From: an uncultured Lachnospiraceae bacterium
GTDB taxonomy: Bacteria > Bacillota > Clostridia > Lachnospirales > Lachnospiraceae
NCBI GenBank assembly: GCA_905203555.1
Contig: CAJKWK010000007.1
Span: 1-64,000, forward strand
Direction: 5' to 3'
Length of the DNA stretch: 64,000 nt
Positions 36,531 to 44,588 of the stretch are shown here, in pieces. A program made the translations under genes and the position numbers. A model generated the notes under the pieces. It ran no database searches, was not told the DNA's origin, and worked only from the letters and a program-made list of their open reading frames with translations. Numbering within the stretch: position 1 is the stretch's first letter; each line of letters begins with the position of its first letter.

Positions 36531-36602
36531 AAAGCGCTTTCTTTAATTTTCATTATATTCACTTTTTCATATTTGTCAACATTACGGAGTAAAAGCGCTT
36601 TT
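36531..36602 (-). promoter_or_regulatory. promoter flanked by two LacI-type operators
   Basis: Minus-strand TTGACA (36579-36574), 16 bases, TATAAT (36557-36552). Palindromes AAAAGCGCTTTT (36591-36602) and AAAGCGCTTT (36531-36540) lie just upstream of the -35 and near the transcription start, 60 bases centre to centre. This fits repression by the LacI-family protein encoded immediately upstream. Confidence 0.8.
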
Positions 36603-36673
36603 ATTTCGTCATTTTAGATAATTTTATGTATTTATTTTCGTGCAATATTCACCGTTTCTTTGTCAAAAAAGTA

Positions 36674-36687
36674 TGAAAGCGTTTTTA
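36674..36687. promoter_or_regulatory. cre-like site
   Basis: TGAAAGCGTTTTTA matches the CcpA catabolite-responsive element at most positions (penultimate C is T). It lies between the lacI-type gene and the operon promoter. It could also be a third, degenerate operator. Confidence 0.4.
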
Positions 36688-36703
36688 TTTTTTATCATTT
36701 TAA

Positions 36704-36746
36704 AAAAGAGAGGATTTTTATCCCTTTGACAAAAATCCTCTCTTTT
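36704..36746. terminator. terminator after the LacI-type gene
   Basis: AAAAGAGAGGATTTTT (36704-36719) is fully complementary to 36731-36746 with an 11-base loop. T-rich on both sides. Confidence 0.8.
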
Positions 36747-36762
36747 CTATTATTTTATTCGT

Positions 36763-37752
36763 TCAGCTCGTCTGCCCGATCACCAATTCCGGCTGTATCG
36801 TACAAGAAGAATACGCATCCGCCTTCTCAATCAAGCTGGTCAAAAGCTGTACACTCATCATCGCTACCAACTCCGGTTTGTTATCTACCGTTGTCAACTG
36901 AGGTTCGCATATTCTGGCATATTCTGAATTATTATACCCGGTCACAGCCACATCCTCCGGCACTCTGAATCCATGACGCAGCAAAGCTTTTACCGCTCCT
37001 GCGGCTGTCATATCTTCTCCGCATACAATACCGGTAATCTCACGCTTTTCAGCCAAAAGCTTTTCCACTGCCCGCATTCCGCCTTCAATGCTCAATTCCG
37101 TTTCCAGTACACGTTTCTCCGCATCCTGAATCCCATGCTTTTCCATTTCACTGAGAAATCCCTCACATTTTAACTGTGCACTGACCGTATTCATATCTTT
37201 TAAATAATAAAGCTCCTGATGTCCTTTCTGAATCAAATGCTCCACTGCAAGCGCAACTCCATATCGATCATCCACCAATACGGAATACGAATTTGGCAGT
37301 TCCAGCTTTCCATTTGCCAAAACAACCGGAACTTTCTTGAGCAGACTGCTGATCTCCGGCTTTTTACAAATTGTATTGAATACCGAACCTACCAGAACAA
37401 TTCCGTCCACCTTTTTTTCCAGAACCGTCCGCAGATACTTTTCTGTTTCTTCTACTTCTCCGCCTGTATTGCACAAAGTCACTTCATATCCACGCCTGCT
37501 GAATTCCCGTTCTATCGTATACGCCGTTCTTGAGTAATGCGGCACCCGGATATCTACAGTTAAAATCGAAACAGTCTTCATAGACTTGCTTACCATCCCA
37601 CGCGCAATTGCACTTGGTTTATAATCATATTTCTCCAGAATTTCCTCCACACGCCTCTTTGTCTCCGGATTTACTCTATCTTTATGGTTCAACACTCTGG
37701 ATACGGTTGATATGGAAACTCCTGCTTCTTTTGCTATGTCATAAATGTTCAT
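36763..37752 (-). CDS. LacI-family transcriptional regulator
   Basis: Encodes 329 residues from ATG 37752, giving the family's N terminus (NIYDIAKEAGVSISTVSRVL), with GAGGAG close upstream. A periplasmic-binding-protein-like effector domain follows (about 60-325). It is the likely repressor of the downstream dlgD-like operon through the AAAGCGCTTT palindromes. Its start overlaps the 3' end of a decayed histidine-kinase gene. The effector is unknown, presumably the operon's sugar acid. Confidence 0.92.
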   Translation of the reverse strand: MNIYDIAKEAGVSISTVSRVLNHKDRVNPETKRRVEEILEKYDYKPSAIARGMVSKSMKTVSILTVDIRVPHYSRTAYTIEREFSRRGYEVTLCNTGGEVEETEKYLRTVLEKKVDGIVLVGSVFNTICKKPEISSLLKKVPVVLANGKLELPNSYSVLVDDRYGVALAVEHLIQKGHQELYYLKDMNTVSAQLKCEGFLSEMEKHGIQDAEKRVLETELSIEGGMRAVEKLLAEKREITGIVCGEDMTAAGAVKALLRHGFRVPEDVAVTGYNNSEYARICEPQLTTVDNKPELVAMMSVQLLTSLIEKADAYSSCTIQPELVIGQTS

Positions 37753-38157
37753 AATGCTCCTCTTTCCGCTTTTGAAGCAGGGTAGAAATGGTACTGTATA
37801 AGAGCTGCATATCAACCGGTTTTGCCTGCTTAAATTCATCTACAGCCTGCTGCCCATCTTTTTTTACTACAAAAGTCACACCTCGCATCTGCAAAAGTTC
37901 ACCAAGTATTTCAGAATTGATCTCTTTATCCTCCACCAAAAGGAAATGATACCCTGTCAAATCCTCCTTAACATTTTGAGGACAGTCTCTGGATTCCTCC
38001 TCTTCTGAACGCTGTACCTGTTCAAACTCCAACTCTACTTCAAACGTTGTTCCTTTATTTAATTTACTTTCTACACGAATCTGTCTGCCAAAATCATACG
38101 ATTCATCTTCGAATCATCAACAATTAAAATCTTATCCTTTTTACTTTTGCTATACAT
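37739..38157 (-). pseudogene. remnant of a hybrid sensor histidine kinase
   Basis: Three scrambled pieces are readable. A start with ribosome binding site and KILIVDDSKMNRMIL (receiver-domain start) runs 22 codons to a stop. A fragment matching the end of a histidine-kinase ATPase domain (RIRVESKLNKGTTFEVELEF-like, partly in another frame) follows. Last is a receiver domain (FLLVEDKEINSEILGELL) whose middle, including the phosphorylation loop, is missing before KPVDMQLLYSTISTLL. Internal deletions therefore collapsed a large multidomain kinase. Its end overlaps the LacI-family start. Confidence 0.75.
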
Positions 38158-38285
38158 AATGATTTGCCCTTCTAAAAACGCCCTCAGAAACTCTTATATA
38201 TTGAGTGTAACATAAAGTAAAGTAATTGTATACTACGTTGTTTTTCAATGGATACTCTCGTTGTCATTTTCAAAAAATCTTCATT

Positions 38286-38897
38286 TCATCCCCGATATTT
38301 TGTTTTATACCCATGATTTTCTTCCGGTCTAAAGTCATTTGGATACATCATATCTGAATAAATATCCTTTTGAAGTTTCTTTACCAGATGATACACTTCC
38401 GCATAATCTGAAATGCTATTAATCCCCAGTATGGCGGGCATATTGTTTCTTGTAAATTGATTTGTTGTGATTTGAACATCGCCTACATGAAACATTTGAT
38501 CAAAAATACCTCTATGCAGATTTACACGTGACAATTCCGCAAAAGTTTTCATCTCCAGATTCATCGTAAAAATCCCGCTCGAAATATACACCGCATGGTC
38601 TGTGACTATATAATATGTATTTTTATATTTTCTAAATGAGAAAATCACCCCTGCCAAGTAAATCCATACCGGCATCATATGAAATAATAAAAACGGAATC
38701 ATGATAAACTGCATATGCCCCATCGCCACGCCAAAAAATCCTACATCAAATACCGCCCATACAATTGCAATCGGTAATAATGGATTCAAAATACTTTCAA
38801 AAATAAAACACCTTTTATCCGGTTTCCCCTCATACAAAACCGTTTCATCCGTTCCCACCATACGCTTTAATTCTTTTGCAACTTCTCCACCAGCCAA
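38286..38897 (-). CDS. membrane protein with bacterial PH-like (bPH2) domain
   Basis: About 203 residues. Two hydrophobic helices (about 35-60 and 65-90) are followed by a YbdS-type bPH2 domain in which NTYYIVTDHAVYISSGIF is the characteristic strand pair. TTG 38897 is the likely start: GGAGG lies 8 bases before it, whereas the frame's upstream GTG overlaps the ribosome binding site. The function is unknown. Alone, with no partner in its direction. Confidence 0.7.
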   Translation of the reverse strand: MAGGEVAKELKRMVGTDETVLYEGKPDKRCFIFESILNPLLPIAIVWAVFDVGFFGVAMGHMQFIMIPFLLFHMMPVWIYLAGVIFSFRKYKNTYYIVTDHAVYISSGIFTMNLEMKTFAELSRVNLHRGIFDQMFHVGDVQITTNQFTRNNMPAILGINSISDYAEVYHLVKKLQKDIYSDMMYPNDFRPEENHGYKTKYRG

Positions 38898-39080
38898 AAC
38901 AAACACCTCCTCAACAAAAATCCAACAACTGGTCCATAATACTTTTTATTTCAGAATAATTCAGGATGATTCTCTAACAAATCGTTTTCTGTTATATTTT
39001 AACATACTTCCTATTCTTTAACATTACTTTTCCCCAAAATTTAAAGGGTATCTGCCTTTTCCATCTAGCCCCAAATTCCA

Positions 39081-39110
39081 AAAAGCCCTGGTAGCTTTTG
39101 AACTACCAAG
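39081..39110 (-). terminator. terminator after the 70-residue membrane protein gene
   Basis: CTTGGTAG / CTACCAGG stem with 8-base loop, followed on the minus strand by GCTTTTTGG. Confidence 0.7.
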
Positions 39111-39129
39111 ACTTCTTATGCTTCAAATA

Positions 39130-39342
39130 TTAAATTCCTTTAATCAAAGCAATCACACCAACAATGACTAAAATCGGCAGGGCAATATAGATCAAGCCCC
39201 CTATCACCAACAAAACTAACACTATTGGAAGAATCACCAATGTAAGTACTACATGTGTTATCCCCCATGCTGCTTTCACCGATAATTTTAATAACTTTCC
39301 AAAAACCATAATCATCAAAACAAAAAATATGAATGTGAACAT
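39130..39342 (-). CDS. small membrane protein, 70 residues
   Basis: Very hydrophobic; two to three helices across almost the whole length with two lysines between the first and second. AGAGG lies upstream of the ATG. It follows a 41-residue gene by 36 bases and ends at a terminator, so the two form a small transcription unit. No family recognised. Confidence 0.55.
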   Translation of the reverse strand: MFTFIFFVLMIMVFGKLLKLSVKAAWGITHVVLTLVILPIVLVLLVIGGLIYIALPILVIVGVIALIKGI

Positions 39343-39378
39343 TATCTTTTTCCTCTCTTAGTTCTCTCATTCTTCTAT

Positions 39379-39504
39379 TCATTTTTTAGAACTTGAATTT
39401 TTAAAAACAGATATATTTGTAATACCCAGCTTTTTACTAAATTCTTTATTTTCATTAATCTTTTCAATCATTCGAACCAATTGCATCCTTTCTGATACAG
39501 TCAT
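39379..39504 (-). CDS. short basic protein, 41 residues
   Basis: Starts MTVSERMQLVRMIEKINENK and ends in lysines and serines. Highly helical first half. GGAGG lies 6 bases before the ATG at 39504; an ATG at 39510 would abut the ribosome binding site. It precedes the 70-residue membrane protein on the same strand. Function unknown. Confidence 0.45.
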   Translation of the reverse strand: MTVSERMQLVRMIEKINENKEFSKKLGITNISVFKNSSSKK

Positions 39505-39840
39505 AGTCATCCTCCCTTTCCTTGATTTCTTTTCCCATTTTTATATCTCAAGTATAATGGAGTAATATAAAAATATACACTATAAAAGCTGAGAAATAGC
39601 AGGATGTATTTCTATCTTTTCAGTGAAATAAAGAACAAATATGGATCTATCAAAAATGCTTTATTTATCAGCAGGTTCACTCAATTCATATGTAAAACGA
39701 CTATATTCATTTTTTGCATTGCTGCATAACCGTACTTCATCTTGCACTTATCCGATATTTCCTTTTAATGTAAGACTGGTTTATCCCCTTTTCTGCCCTG
39801 TGCTCTTCTGGTAGATGTTCTGTACGTTCTCCATCTTTTC

Positions 39841-40026
39841 AATCGCTCTCCAGACCGCCCATTGTCGTGTTTTCTCCAAACTCAACGATATATTCTTGTA
39901 ATTCTAGACATTCTATTACTGATTTAGGTGGCGGTTCAATTCCTTCTGGAATATAAATCGCTTCGTACAAAAATCACTTAATAATATATATTCTTCACTT
40001 CTCATTTCTCGTATTATATAGTCCAT
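39841..40026 (-). pseudogene. GNAT acetyltransferase fragment
   Basis: ATG 40026 begins MDYIIREMRSEEYILLSDF, like GNAT acetyltransferases. One base then appears lost in a T-run (near 39970), after which the other frame continues YEAIYIPEGIEPPPKSVIE. The acetyl-CoA-binding region is missing. Further scraps without an intact frame lie at 39660-39840. A decayed gene at the left flank of the mobile element. Confidence 0.6.
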
Positions 40027-40120
40027 ACGTTTGCTCCAAATTCTTATTTATCTATTCAATCCTCTGTAAACCCTGTGTTTTCAAGGCATATCGCCTATTA
40101 AATATTCAAACCTTATGTAT

Positions 40121-40146
40121 TTTCCCTTGTTTTTGCCCTTATGAGC
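40121..40146. repeat. left direct repeat of the mobile element (candidate att)
   Basis: A 26-base sequence starting TTTCCCTTG and ending CCCTTATGAGC. It matches 45757-45782 in the same orientation at 24 of 26 positions. It lies directly past the integrase 3' end, the usual place for an att core. Its first 12 bases also pair with AAACAAGGGAAA at 40149-40160. Confidence 0.6.
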
Positions 40147-40164
40147 CGAAACAAGGGAAATTTT

Positions 40165-40747
40165 TTATGCTCCGCCGATTACCTTATCCAGTAGTCTTGC
40201 GGAAGTACGCTTCGCTTCCCTTGTAGCGTGAGCATAAATGTTCATTGTGGTACTAACATCAGCGTGTCCGAGTAGTTCCTGCACATCTTTAGGTGCTGCA
40301 CCGTTTGAAAGCAGATTGCTTGTATAGGTGTGTCTGAGCATATGGAAGTGGAAATCCTCCAATCCCTCCAACTTTTTTCTTGCTGTCCTGCACATAATCC
40401 CCACCGTACTCGGTGCTTCAAATGCCCCGTCAGGTCTAAGGCAGACAAAGGATAATTCCTTGTATCCCTCTGGGACTTCTTCCGACCTCGGCAGACTGTA
40501 AACAATTGCCGGGTTTCAGTTCTTCCTCCACCCACAGATCGAGCAGCATACCAACCGTGATGTTTTCAGACTTCGCAACGAATTTCTTTTCCTCATAGTC
40601 AGCGATTGCTTTTCTGAGCAGGGCTTCTGTTTCAGACTTGCTTTCTGTTCCCACAAACTCTTTCTGTACTTTTCTGCCGCTTTCATCTTCGATGTAGAAG
40701 CGTGCGTACCACTTTTTACCTTTTTTTCTTACAGAACCTTTTGCCAT
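40165..40747 (-). pseudogene. int: tyrosine recombinase (integrase) with large internal deletion
   Basis: The N-terminal part starts MAKGSVRKKGKKWYARFYI, an AP2-like arm-binding domain, and runs to LWVEEELKPG. Then the frame changes, and the C-terminal catalytic part appears: LSFVCLRPDG, HMLRHTYTSNLLSNGA, ELLGHADVSTTMNIYAH. The core-binding region and first catalytic Arg are missing, about 180 codons compared with Tn916-type integrases. His-x-x-Arg and the final Tyr remain. It reads outward from the element's left end. Confidence 0.85.
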
Positions 40748-40834
40748 AGATAAATTTCCCCTTTCTATCCGTGGCAATCGGGACTGTGACATATGGTGTG
40801 CGTAAAGTAATAAGGTTACTTATGCCGATGAGTG

Positions 40835-41521
40835 TCAGTCATCGTTTTCACTTGTCAAAGAGCCACGGAATTTTTCTTTTTCAGCAACCCTTTCTTCAGC
40901 TGCTGTCACTATCCCGAACAGGTCGCCCATCTTTACAGCGGTGCGTCCCTCATCGTAGATATGTAAAATCCCATCTAAAAACTGCTTCATATCCTCGATA
41001 GGAAGTTCCATTTCTTTACGGTAAACTCTTTCCATAATTGCCCCTGACTCAAGCGCATAGCGGCGTAAGGACTGCTTTAAGCCTTCGTCCTCCGCTACAC
41101 GGTCAACTTCAGCCGTTGCGTCTGCAAAGTGATAAGCCATAACCGTATAGAGGTCAATCATCTTTCCGAGGAATGTCGTGAGCAGCTGTTGGTGCGGTTC
41201 TCCCTTTACCACAGAAGAAACCGTATCAAGATATTTTTTGATATGTTCCTCCATATCCCTTGCATATAAAGTGCGGCTGTCGTATTCCTTATCTTCGGAA
41301 AGTCCTGTCAGCCATTCGGGAGTGGTCAGGAGTGCTTCTGCCAGCCCTTTGATAATCATTGTACGCTTCGGGTCTACACCGTCCGCTTCATATCTTTGAA
41401 TGGTAGATTTGTTTACTCCGACACGCTTGCCAAGTTCAGGCATTGTTAAGTTTAATTCTGTTCGGCGTTCTTTTACCCGCTCACCGACCTGTTTTGCGTT
41501 GAATGTAATTTCTTTTTTCAA
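40835..41521 (-). CDS. XRE-family transcriptional regulator
   Basis: About 228 residues. An N-terminal helix-turn-helix (about 10-70) includes LTMPELGKRVGVNKSTIQRYE. A helical C-terminal region of unknown type follows. TTG 41521 is the probable start (GGAGG 8 bases upstream); the frame's GTG at 41530 overlaps the ribosome binding site. Divergent from the excisionase-like gene. The spacer carries several GCAAAA-type repeats that may be its operators, as for a mobile-element control switch. Confidence 0.85.
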   Translation of the reverse strand: MKKEITFNAKQVGERVKERRTELNLTMPELGKRVGVNKSTIQRYEADGVDPKRTMIIKGLAEALLTTPEWLTGLSEDKEYDSRTLYARDMEEHIKKYLDTVSSVVKGEPHQQLLTTFLGKMIDLYTVMAYHFADATAEVDRVAEDEGLKQSLRRYALESGAIMERVYRKEMELPIEDMKQFLDGILHIYDEGRTAVKMGDLFGIVTAAEERVAEKEKFRGSLTSENDD

Positions 41522-41554
41522 GGTTTTCACCTCCTATTGCTGATAGTATAACAT

Positions 41555-41678
41555 AGCAAAACCTATTTTGCAACCATAAATTTAATAATAGACAAAAACA
41601 TTTCTTAATAAGTTGCAAAACAAGTTGGCAAGAGATAGCAAAATAAGTATAATTACAGATACATAGTTGCAAAATGCA
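41555..41678. promoter_or_regulatory. GCAAAA-type repeat cluster, candidate XRE operators
   Basis: The motif appears as GCAAAACCTATTTTGC (an inverted pair near 41556-41571), GTTGCAAAA (41612-41620), TAGCAAAATA (41637-41646) and GTTGCAAAATGC (41667-41678). The spacing of roughly 25-50 bases within the divergent promoter region fits repressor sites. Confidence 0.45.
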
Positions 41679-41710
41679 TATTTTGAAAAAAAAAAGGGGG
41701 GGGTGATAAA

Positions 41711-41926
41711 ATGAGCAACATCAAAATGGGGTTAACCATAGAAGAAGCAGCAGAATGTACGGGTATCGGAAGAAATACAATGCGTAAGTTGGTAGACTGG
41801 GGCAAACTTCCCGTCCTCAAGGTCGGCAGAAAAGCGATTATCCGCAGGGATACTTTAGAGCGATTTATGAGTGTCAATCAGGGAAGAAACCTGCTCAATG
41901 AAAACGATATCCGCAAAGTAGAATAA
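41711..41926 (+). CDS. excisionase-like helix-turn-helix protein
   Basis: Encodes 71 residues with a MerR/excisionase-type helix-turn-helix: LTIEEAAECTGIGRNTMRKL, then VGRKAIIRRDTLERFM. It likely binds DNA near the element ends or acts as a regulator with the XRE protein. The ribosome binding site lies in an A10G8 run (41686-41703) directly upstream, so its strength could change by slippage. Confidence 0.8.
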   Translation: MSNIKMGLTIEEAAECTGIGRNTMRKLVDWGKLPVLKVGRKAIIRRDTLERFMSVNQGRNLLNENDIRKVE

Positions 41927-41956
41927 CTGTTCTCCAAGCCCTCGGCGTTTGAAAGC

Positions 41957-42138
41957 GAAATATACCCCTCGCACAAATCTTCGATTTGTACTCTGGGTAT
42001 TTCGCCCTTGCAGGGGGCACTGTATCACAGCTTCGGACAATGCACCGCCGCTATGATACAGAAGAAAACAGCACACTGTTTTCTTCGCTGTCCGTCTGCT
42101 TACGCCGCCGAAACAGCGGCAACCGATTTATCGGTTGC
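41957..42138 (+). other. hairpin-rich region, candidate origin of transfer
   Basis: Between the excisionase-like and relaxase genes there are three stems. One spans 41957-42007, with ACAAATC/GATTTGT inside and TACCC/GGGTA outside. Another is GAAGAAAACAG/CTGTTTTCTTC (42061-42086), 11 bp. The third is GCAACCGAT/ATCGGTTGC (42119-42138), 9 bp. Relaxase origins commonly lie directly upstream of the mob gene and consist of such repeats. A nick site cannot be identified. Confidence 0.45.
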
Positions 42139-42173
42139 AAAAAGAGTATGCCCGTCACGGGAGGAAGGAGTAT

Positions 42174-43238
42174 ATGGCAAGACACTCATTTATACAGATG
42201 TCGAAGCTACCCAATGTCAAGGGAAGAATATCCTATATCACAAGCCACGCAAGGCAAGAAAATCTCTATGCCACCTATCGCACCGCCGACAATGAATTTT
42301 GGAGTAACCTTGCAAGGGAAAGCCAGCAGGAATTTAAACGAAGCGGAACAGAGGGCAAATGTATTGAAGCAAGGGAATTGATTATCGCCCTGCCCGAAAT
42401 ATATACAAGATATGAGCCACAGGAAGTCCTTGAAGATTTTACGGAGGAGTTCCACAGGCGGTATGGTGTGGAGTGCGTGTCAGCCCTCCACCACAACAAA
42501 CGCAAAACAAACTATCATATCCACCTTATCTTCAGCGAAAGAAAACGGCTTCCTGAACCTGACATCAAGATAGCCACACGCAGCGTGTTCTATGATGAAA
42601 CAGGCAAAAGGGTACGCACCAAGAAAGAAATCACAGGGGAGGACGGCCAGATACGAAAAGGCTGCACCGTCATAAAAAAGGGCGAGGTTTACGAAAGCCA
42701 CCTCTTTACCGTGAAAGATGATAAATTCAAAAGTGAGCCTTTTCTTCGGGAGGTAAAAGAGATTTACACCGACCTTATCAATCGGCATATTTCTGATCCC
42801 GAACAGCAGTTAAAGGTATTTGATAAGAACAGCGTTTATCTTCCCACCAAGAAAATCGGCAAGAACAATCCCAAAGCCGCCGAGATTGAAGCGGATAACA
42901 CCGCAAGGCAGGAATGGAACAGGACAGCGGATATGGCGTTGTTATCGGGTATTTCCGAAGCAAAGATTTTAGAGGTCAAGCAGACCGAGATACACGAAAA
43001 AGCAAGTCAGTCAATCATGAGCAAAGGCTGGTTACCTAATCTGTTCCGTGGGATTGTGGCAAAGGCAAAAGATTTTCTGCAAAGCCTTATCAGGGAAAAG
43101 GATATGCCGCCCAAACCTACACTTGATATTGATATGGCAGAGTTCCGTCATATGCGAAGCCTGATGATAAAAGCGCATGAGGGGGCAAAGGAAATCCGTC
43201 ATTTACAAGACGATATTCTTCCAAAACTGAGAGCGTAG
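42174..43238 (+). CDS. MobA/MobL-family relaxase, cut short by an in-frame amber codon
   Basis: Encodes 354 residues from ATG 42174 (GGAGG upstream) to TAG at 43236. The N-terminal nicking domain has FIQMSKLPNVKGRISYITSH and the metal-binding NYHIHLIFSERKR histidines. The TAG interrupts a frame that continues in register to 43610 with family-like helical sequence, so the full protein would be about 478 residues. The nuclease domain is intact; the lost part is the C-terminal helical region. Confidence 0.82.
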   Translation: MARHSFIQMSKLPNVKGRISYITSHARQENLYATYRTADNEFWSNLARESQQEFKRSGTEGKCIEARELIIALPEIYTRYEPQEVLEDFTEEFHRRYGVECVSALHHNKRKTNYHIHLIFSERKRLPEPDIKIATRSVFYDETGKRVRTKKEITGEDGQIRKGCTVIKKGEVYESHLFTVKDDKFKSEPFLREVKEIYTDLINRHISDPEQQLKVFDKNSVYLPTKKIGKNNPKAAEIEADNTARQEWNRTADMALLSGISEAKILEVKQTEIHEKASQSIMSKGWLPNLFRGIVAKAKDFLQSLIREKDMPPKPTLDIDMAEFRHMRSLMIKAHEGAKEIRHLQDDILPKLRA

Positions 43239-43610
43239 CTTGCCGATACAAAAGGGATTTTCAAGGGCAAAGAGCGTAAAACGATTACCGAGCAGATACA
43301 GCAGACGGAAAAGAAAATCTCCGTTAAGCTGGATAAGCTGCCCGATATTCTGAAAGAGGACGGTTATCCCGATGTGCAGGCGTTTATGCGTACTTTCCGA
43401 GAAATGGAAAGTGTTGTAGAACAATATAACCGTGACCTTGCCGAATGGGAACGTCAAGTCAGCAGGAAACCGACAGCCACCGCTAAGGCACAGTACAGAC
43501 CGCCCGAAAAGCAGAGCGTGTTAAAACATCTGCGTGAGATACAGGAACGCAACAAGCAGAAACCACCGCAAAAACAGCGTAAGAAATCCTTTGACAGAGA
43601 TAGCCGATAG
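43239..43610 (+). pseudogene. relaxase C-terminal segment downstream of the amber codon
   Basis: Same frame as the relaxase, beginning LADTKGIFKGKERK directly after the stop and ending in a lysine/glutamine-rich tail. An ATG at 43374 lies inside it but has no clear ribosome binding site. A single base change (probably CAG to TAG) would explain the split. Confidence 0.7.
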
Positions 43611-43620
43611 GCATTGAAAA

Positions 43621-43653
43621 ACCGCCGTGTATGGTGTTATCCATAGCGGCGGT
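43621..43653. terminator. terminator between relaxase and KTR genes
   Basis: ACCGCCG / CGGCGGT with inner TATGG / CCATA and a 6-base loop. Lies between convergent genes. Confidence 0.7.
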
Positions 43654-43661
43654 ATACATAA

Positions 43662-43835
43662 TTATTTACTGTCTGCAAGTGTAATTTTCATATCCTGAAC
43701 ATTGATGATTGTTTCCTGCTTACATTTCGGACAGTAGAGAGGAAAGTTTTTTAATTCCGTATCTTCCCGTATCATAGTACGGGTTTTATTGCCGCATACA
43801 GGGCAATATATCCATTCTGAAATAATAGTTGGCAT
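43662..43835 (-). CDS. cysteine-rich KTR protein
   Basis: Encodes 57 residues with two CxxC pairs (YCPVCGNKTRTMIRED and YCPKCKQET), a zinc-ribbon layout including the KTR triad that names the family. This small protein recurs in Firmicute conjugative and mobilizable transposons. The role is unknown, probably nucleic acid or protein binding. It follows the CPBP gene by 9 bases in the same direction. Confidence 0.82.
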   Translation of the reverse strand: MPTIISEWIYCPVCGNKTRTMIREDTELKNFPLYCPKCKQETIINVQDMKITLADSK

Positions 43836-43844
43836 ATAATATCA

Positions 43845-44588
43845 TCACCGCCTATCATTATTTTCATATTCATCAAATTGTTTTGTTTTTTTCAATATCC
43901 ACAGTGCGTAACTTAAGCTAATAATACATAATACTGCACTTGAAATAATATGAAACTTCATTGAAGAATTTTCAACAGCAAAAACGCTCGAAGAATTTAC
44001 AAAACTATGTGCAATAATACACGGTAAAAGGCTCTTTCCTTTGTAAAAAATAATTGTAAAAAGAAAACCTATTGCGATTGCATAACAAACTTGTAAGAGT
44101 GTAGGTATTAAATCTTTTCCGTTCAGTAAGTTTACAATATGTCCAATTCCAAAAGTAACACTTGAGATAACAATCGCCAACTTTACATTGTCATTGTATA
44201 ATGCTTTGAACAGAAATCCACGAAAAATAATTTCTTCAATGAATCCAACGCAGAGCATACTTAAAATATATAACACAGTTTCTAAAACAGACAGCTTCAT
44301 CGTAACGCCATTCCATAGGTTAATACTCATAATTAGAAGTAGCGGAGTAAAATATAAGAAATTTCTAAGGCTTCCATTAAAAGAACACAGACCGTATTTT
44401 TCTTTTAAGTTGTGTTTACTCACAAAAACTAAAAGAAGCAATGTAAAAACTATAGCAACGGGTGCAGCAATTATTTTTTCAGTGCCAAGCGAAGCAGAAA
44501 AGCTGTCAGCAACACTAAACAAAACAACATAGGAAATAATCCAAACCAATGAGAAATTTAATTCATTTTTCTTATATAAACGATACAT
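43845..44588 (-). CDS. CPBP-family intramembrane glutamic endopeptidase
   Basis: Encodes 247 residues with about eight membrane helices. Motifs are FIEEIIFRGFLF (the EExxxR catalytic motif), FGIGHIVN (first His) and IIAHSFVNSSS (second His). Relatives include Abi-type bacteriocin self-immunity proteins and Rce1-like proteases. Its start overlaps the TetR stop by one base (TAATG), so the regulator and protease are coupled. The target is unknown; immunity or resistance is plausible. Confidence 0.9.
   Translation of the reverse strand: MYRLYKKNELNFSLVWIISYVVLFSVADSFSASLGTEKIIAAPVAIVFTLLLLVFVSKHNLKEKYGLCSFNGSLRNFLYFTPLLLIMSINLWNGVTMKLSVLETVLYILSMLCVGFIEEIIFRGFLFKALYNDNVKLAIVISSVTFGIGHIVNLLNGKDLIPTLLQVCYAIAIGFLFTIIFYKGKSLLPCIIAHSFVNSSSVFAVENSSMKFHIISSAVLCIISLSYALWILKKTKQFDEYENNDRR

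Noticed and set aside
36674..36687. Definite CcpA site
   Set aside because: One key position differs and it resembles the local LacI operators, so it is listed only as cre-like.
40121..40166. Simple terminator of the integrase
   Set aside because: The stem is good, but the T-run is on the plus strand while int is on the minus strand. The repeat's second copy at 45757 supports an att role instead, though both are possible.
43374..43610. Separate 78-residue gene
   Set aside because: In frame with the relaxase and without its own ribosome binding site; it is the relaxase tail beyond the amber codon.
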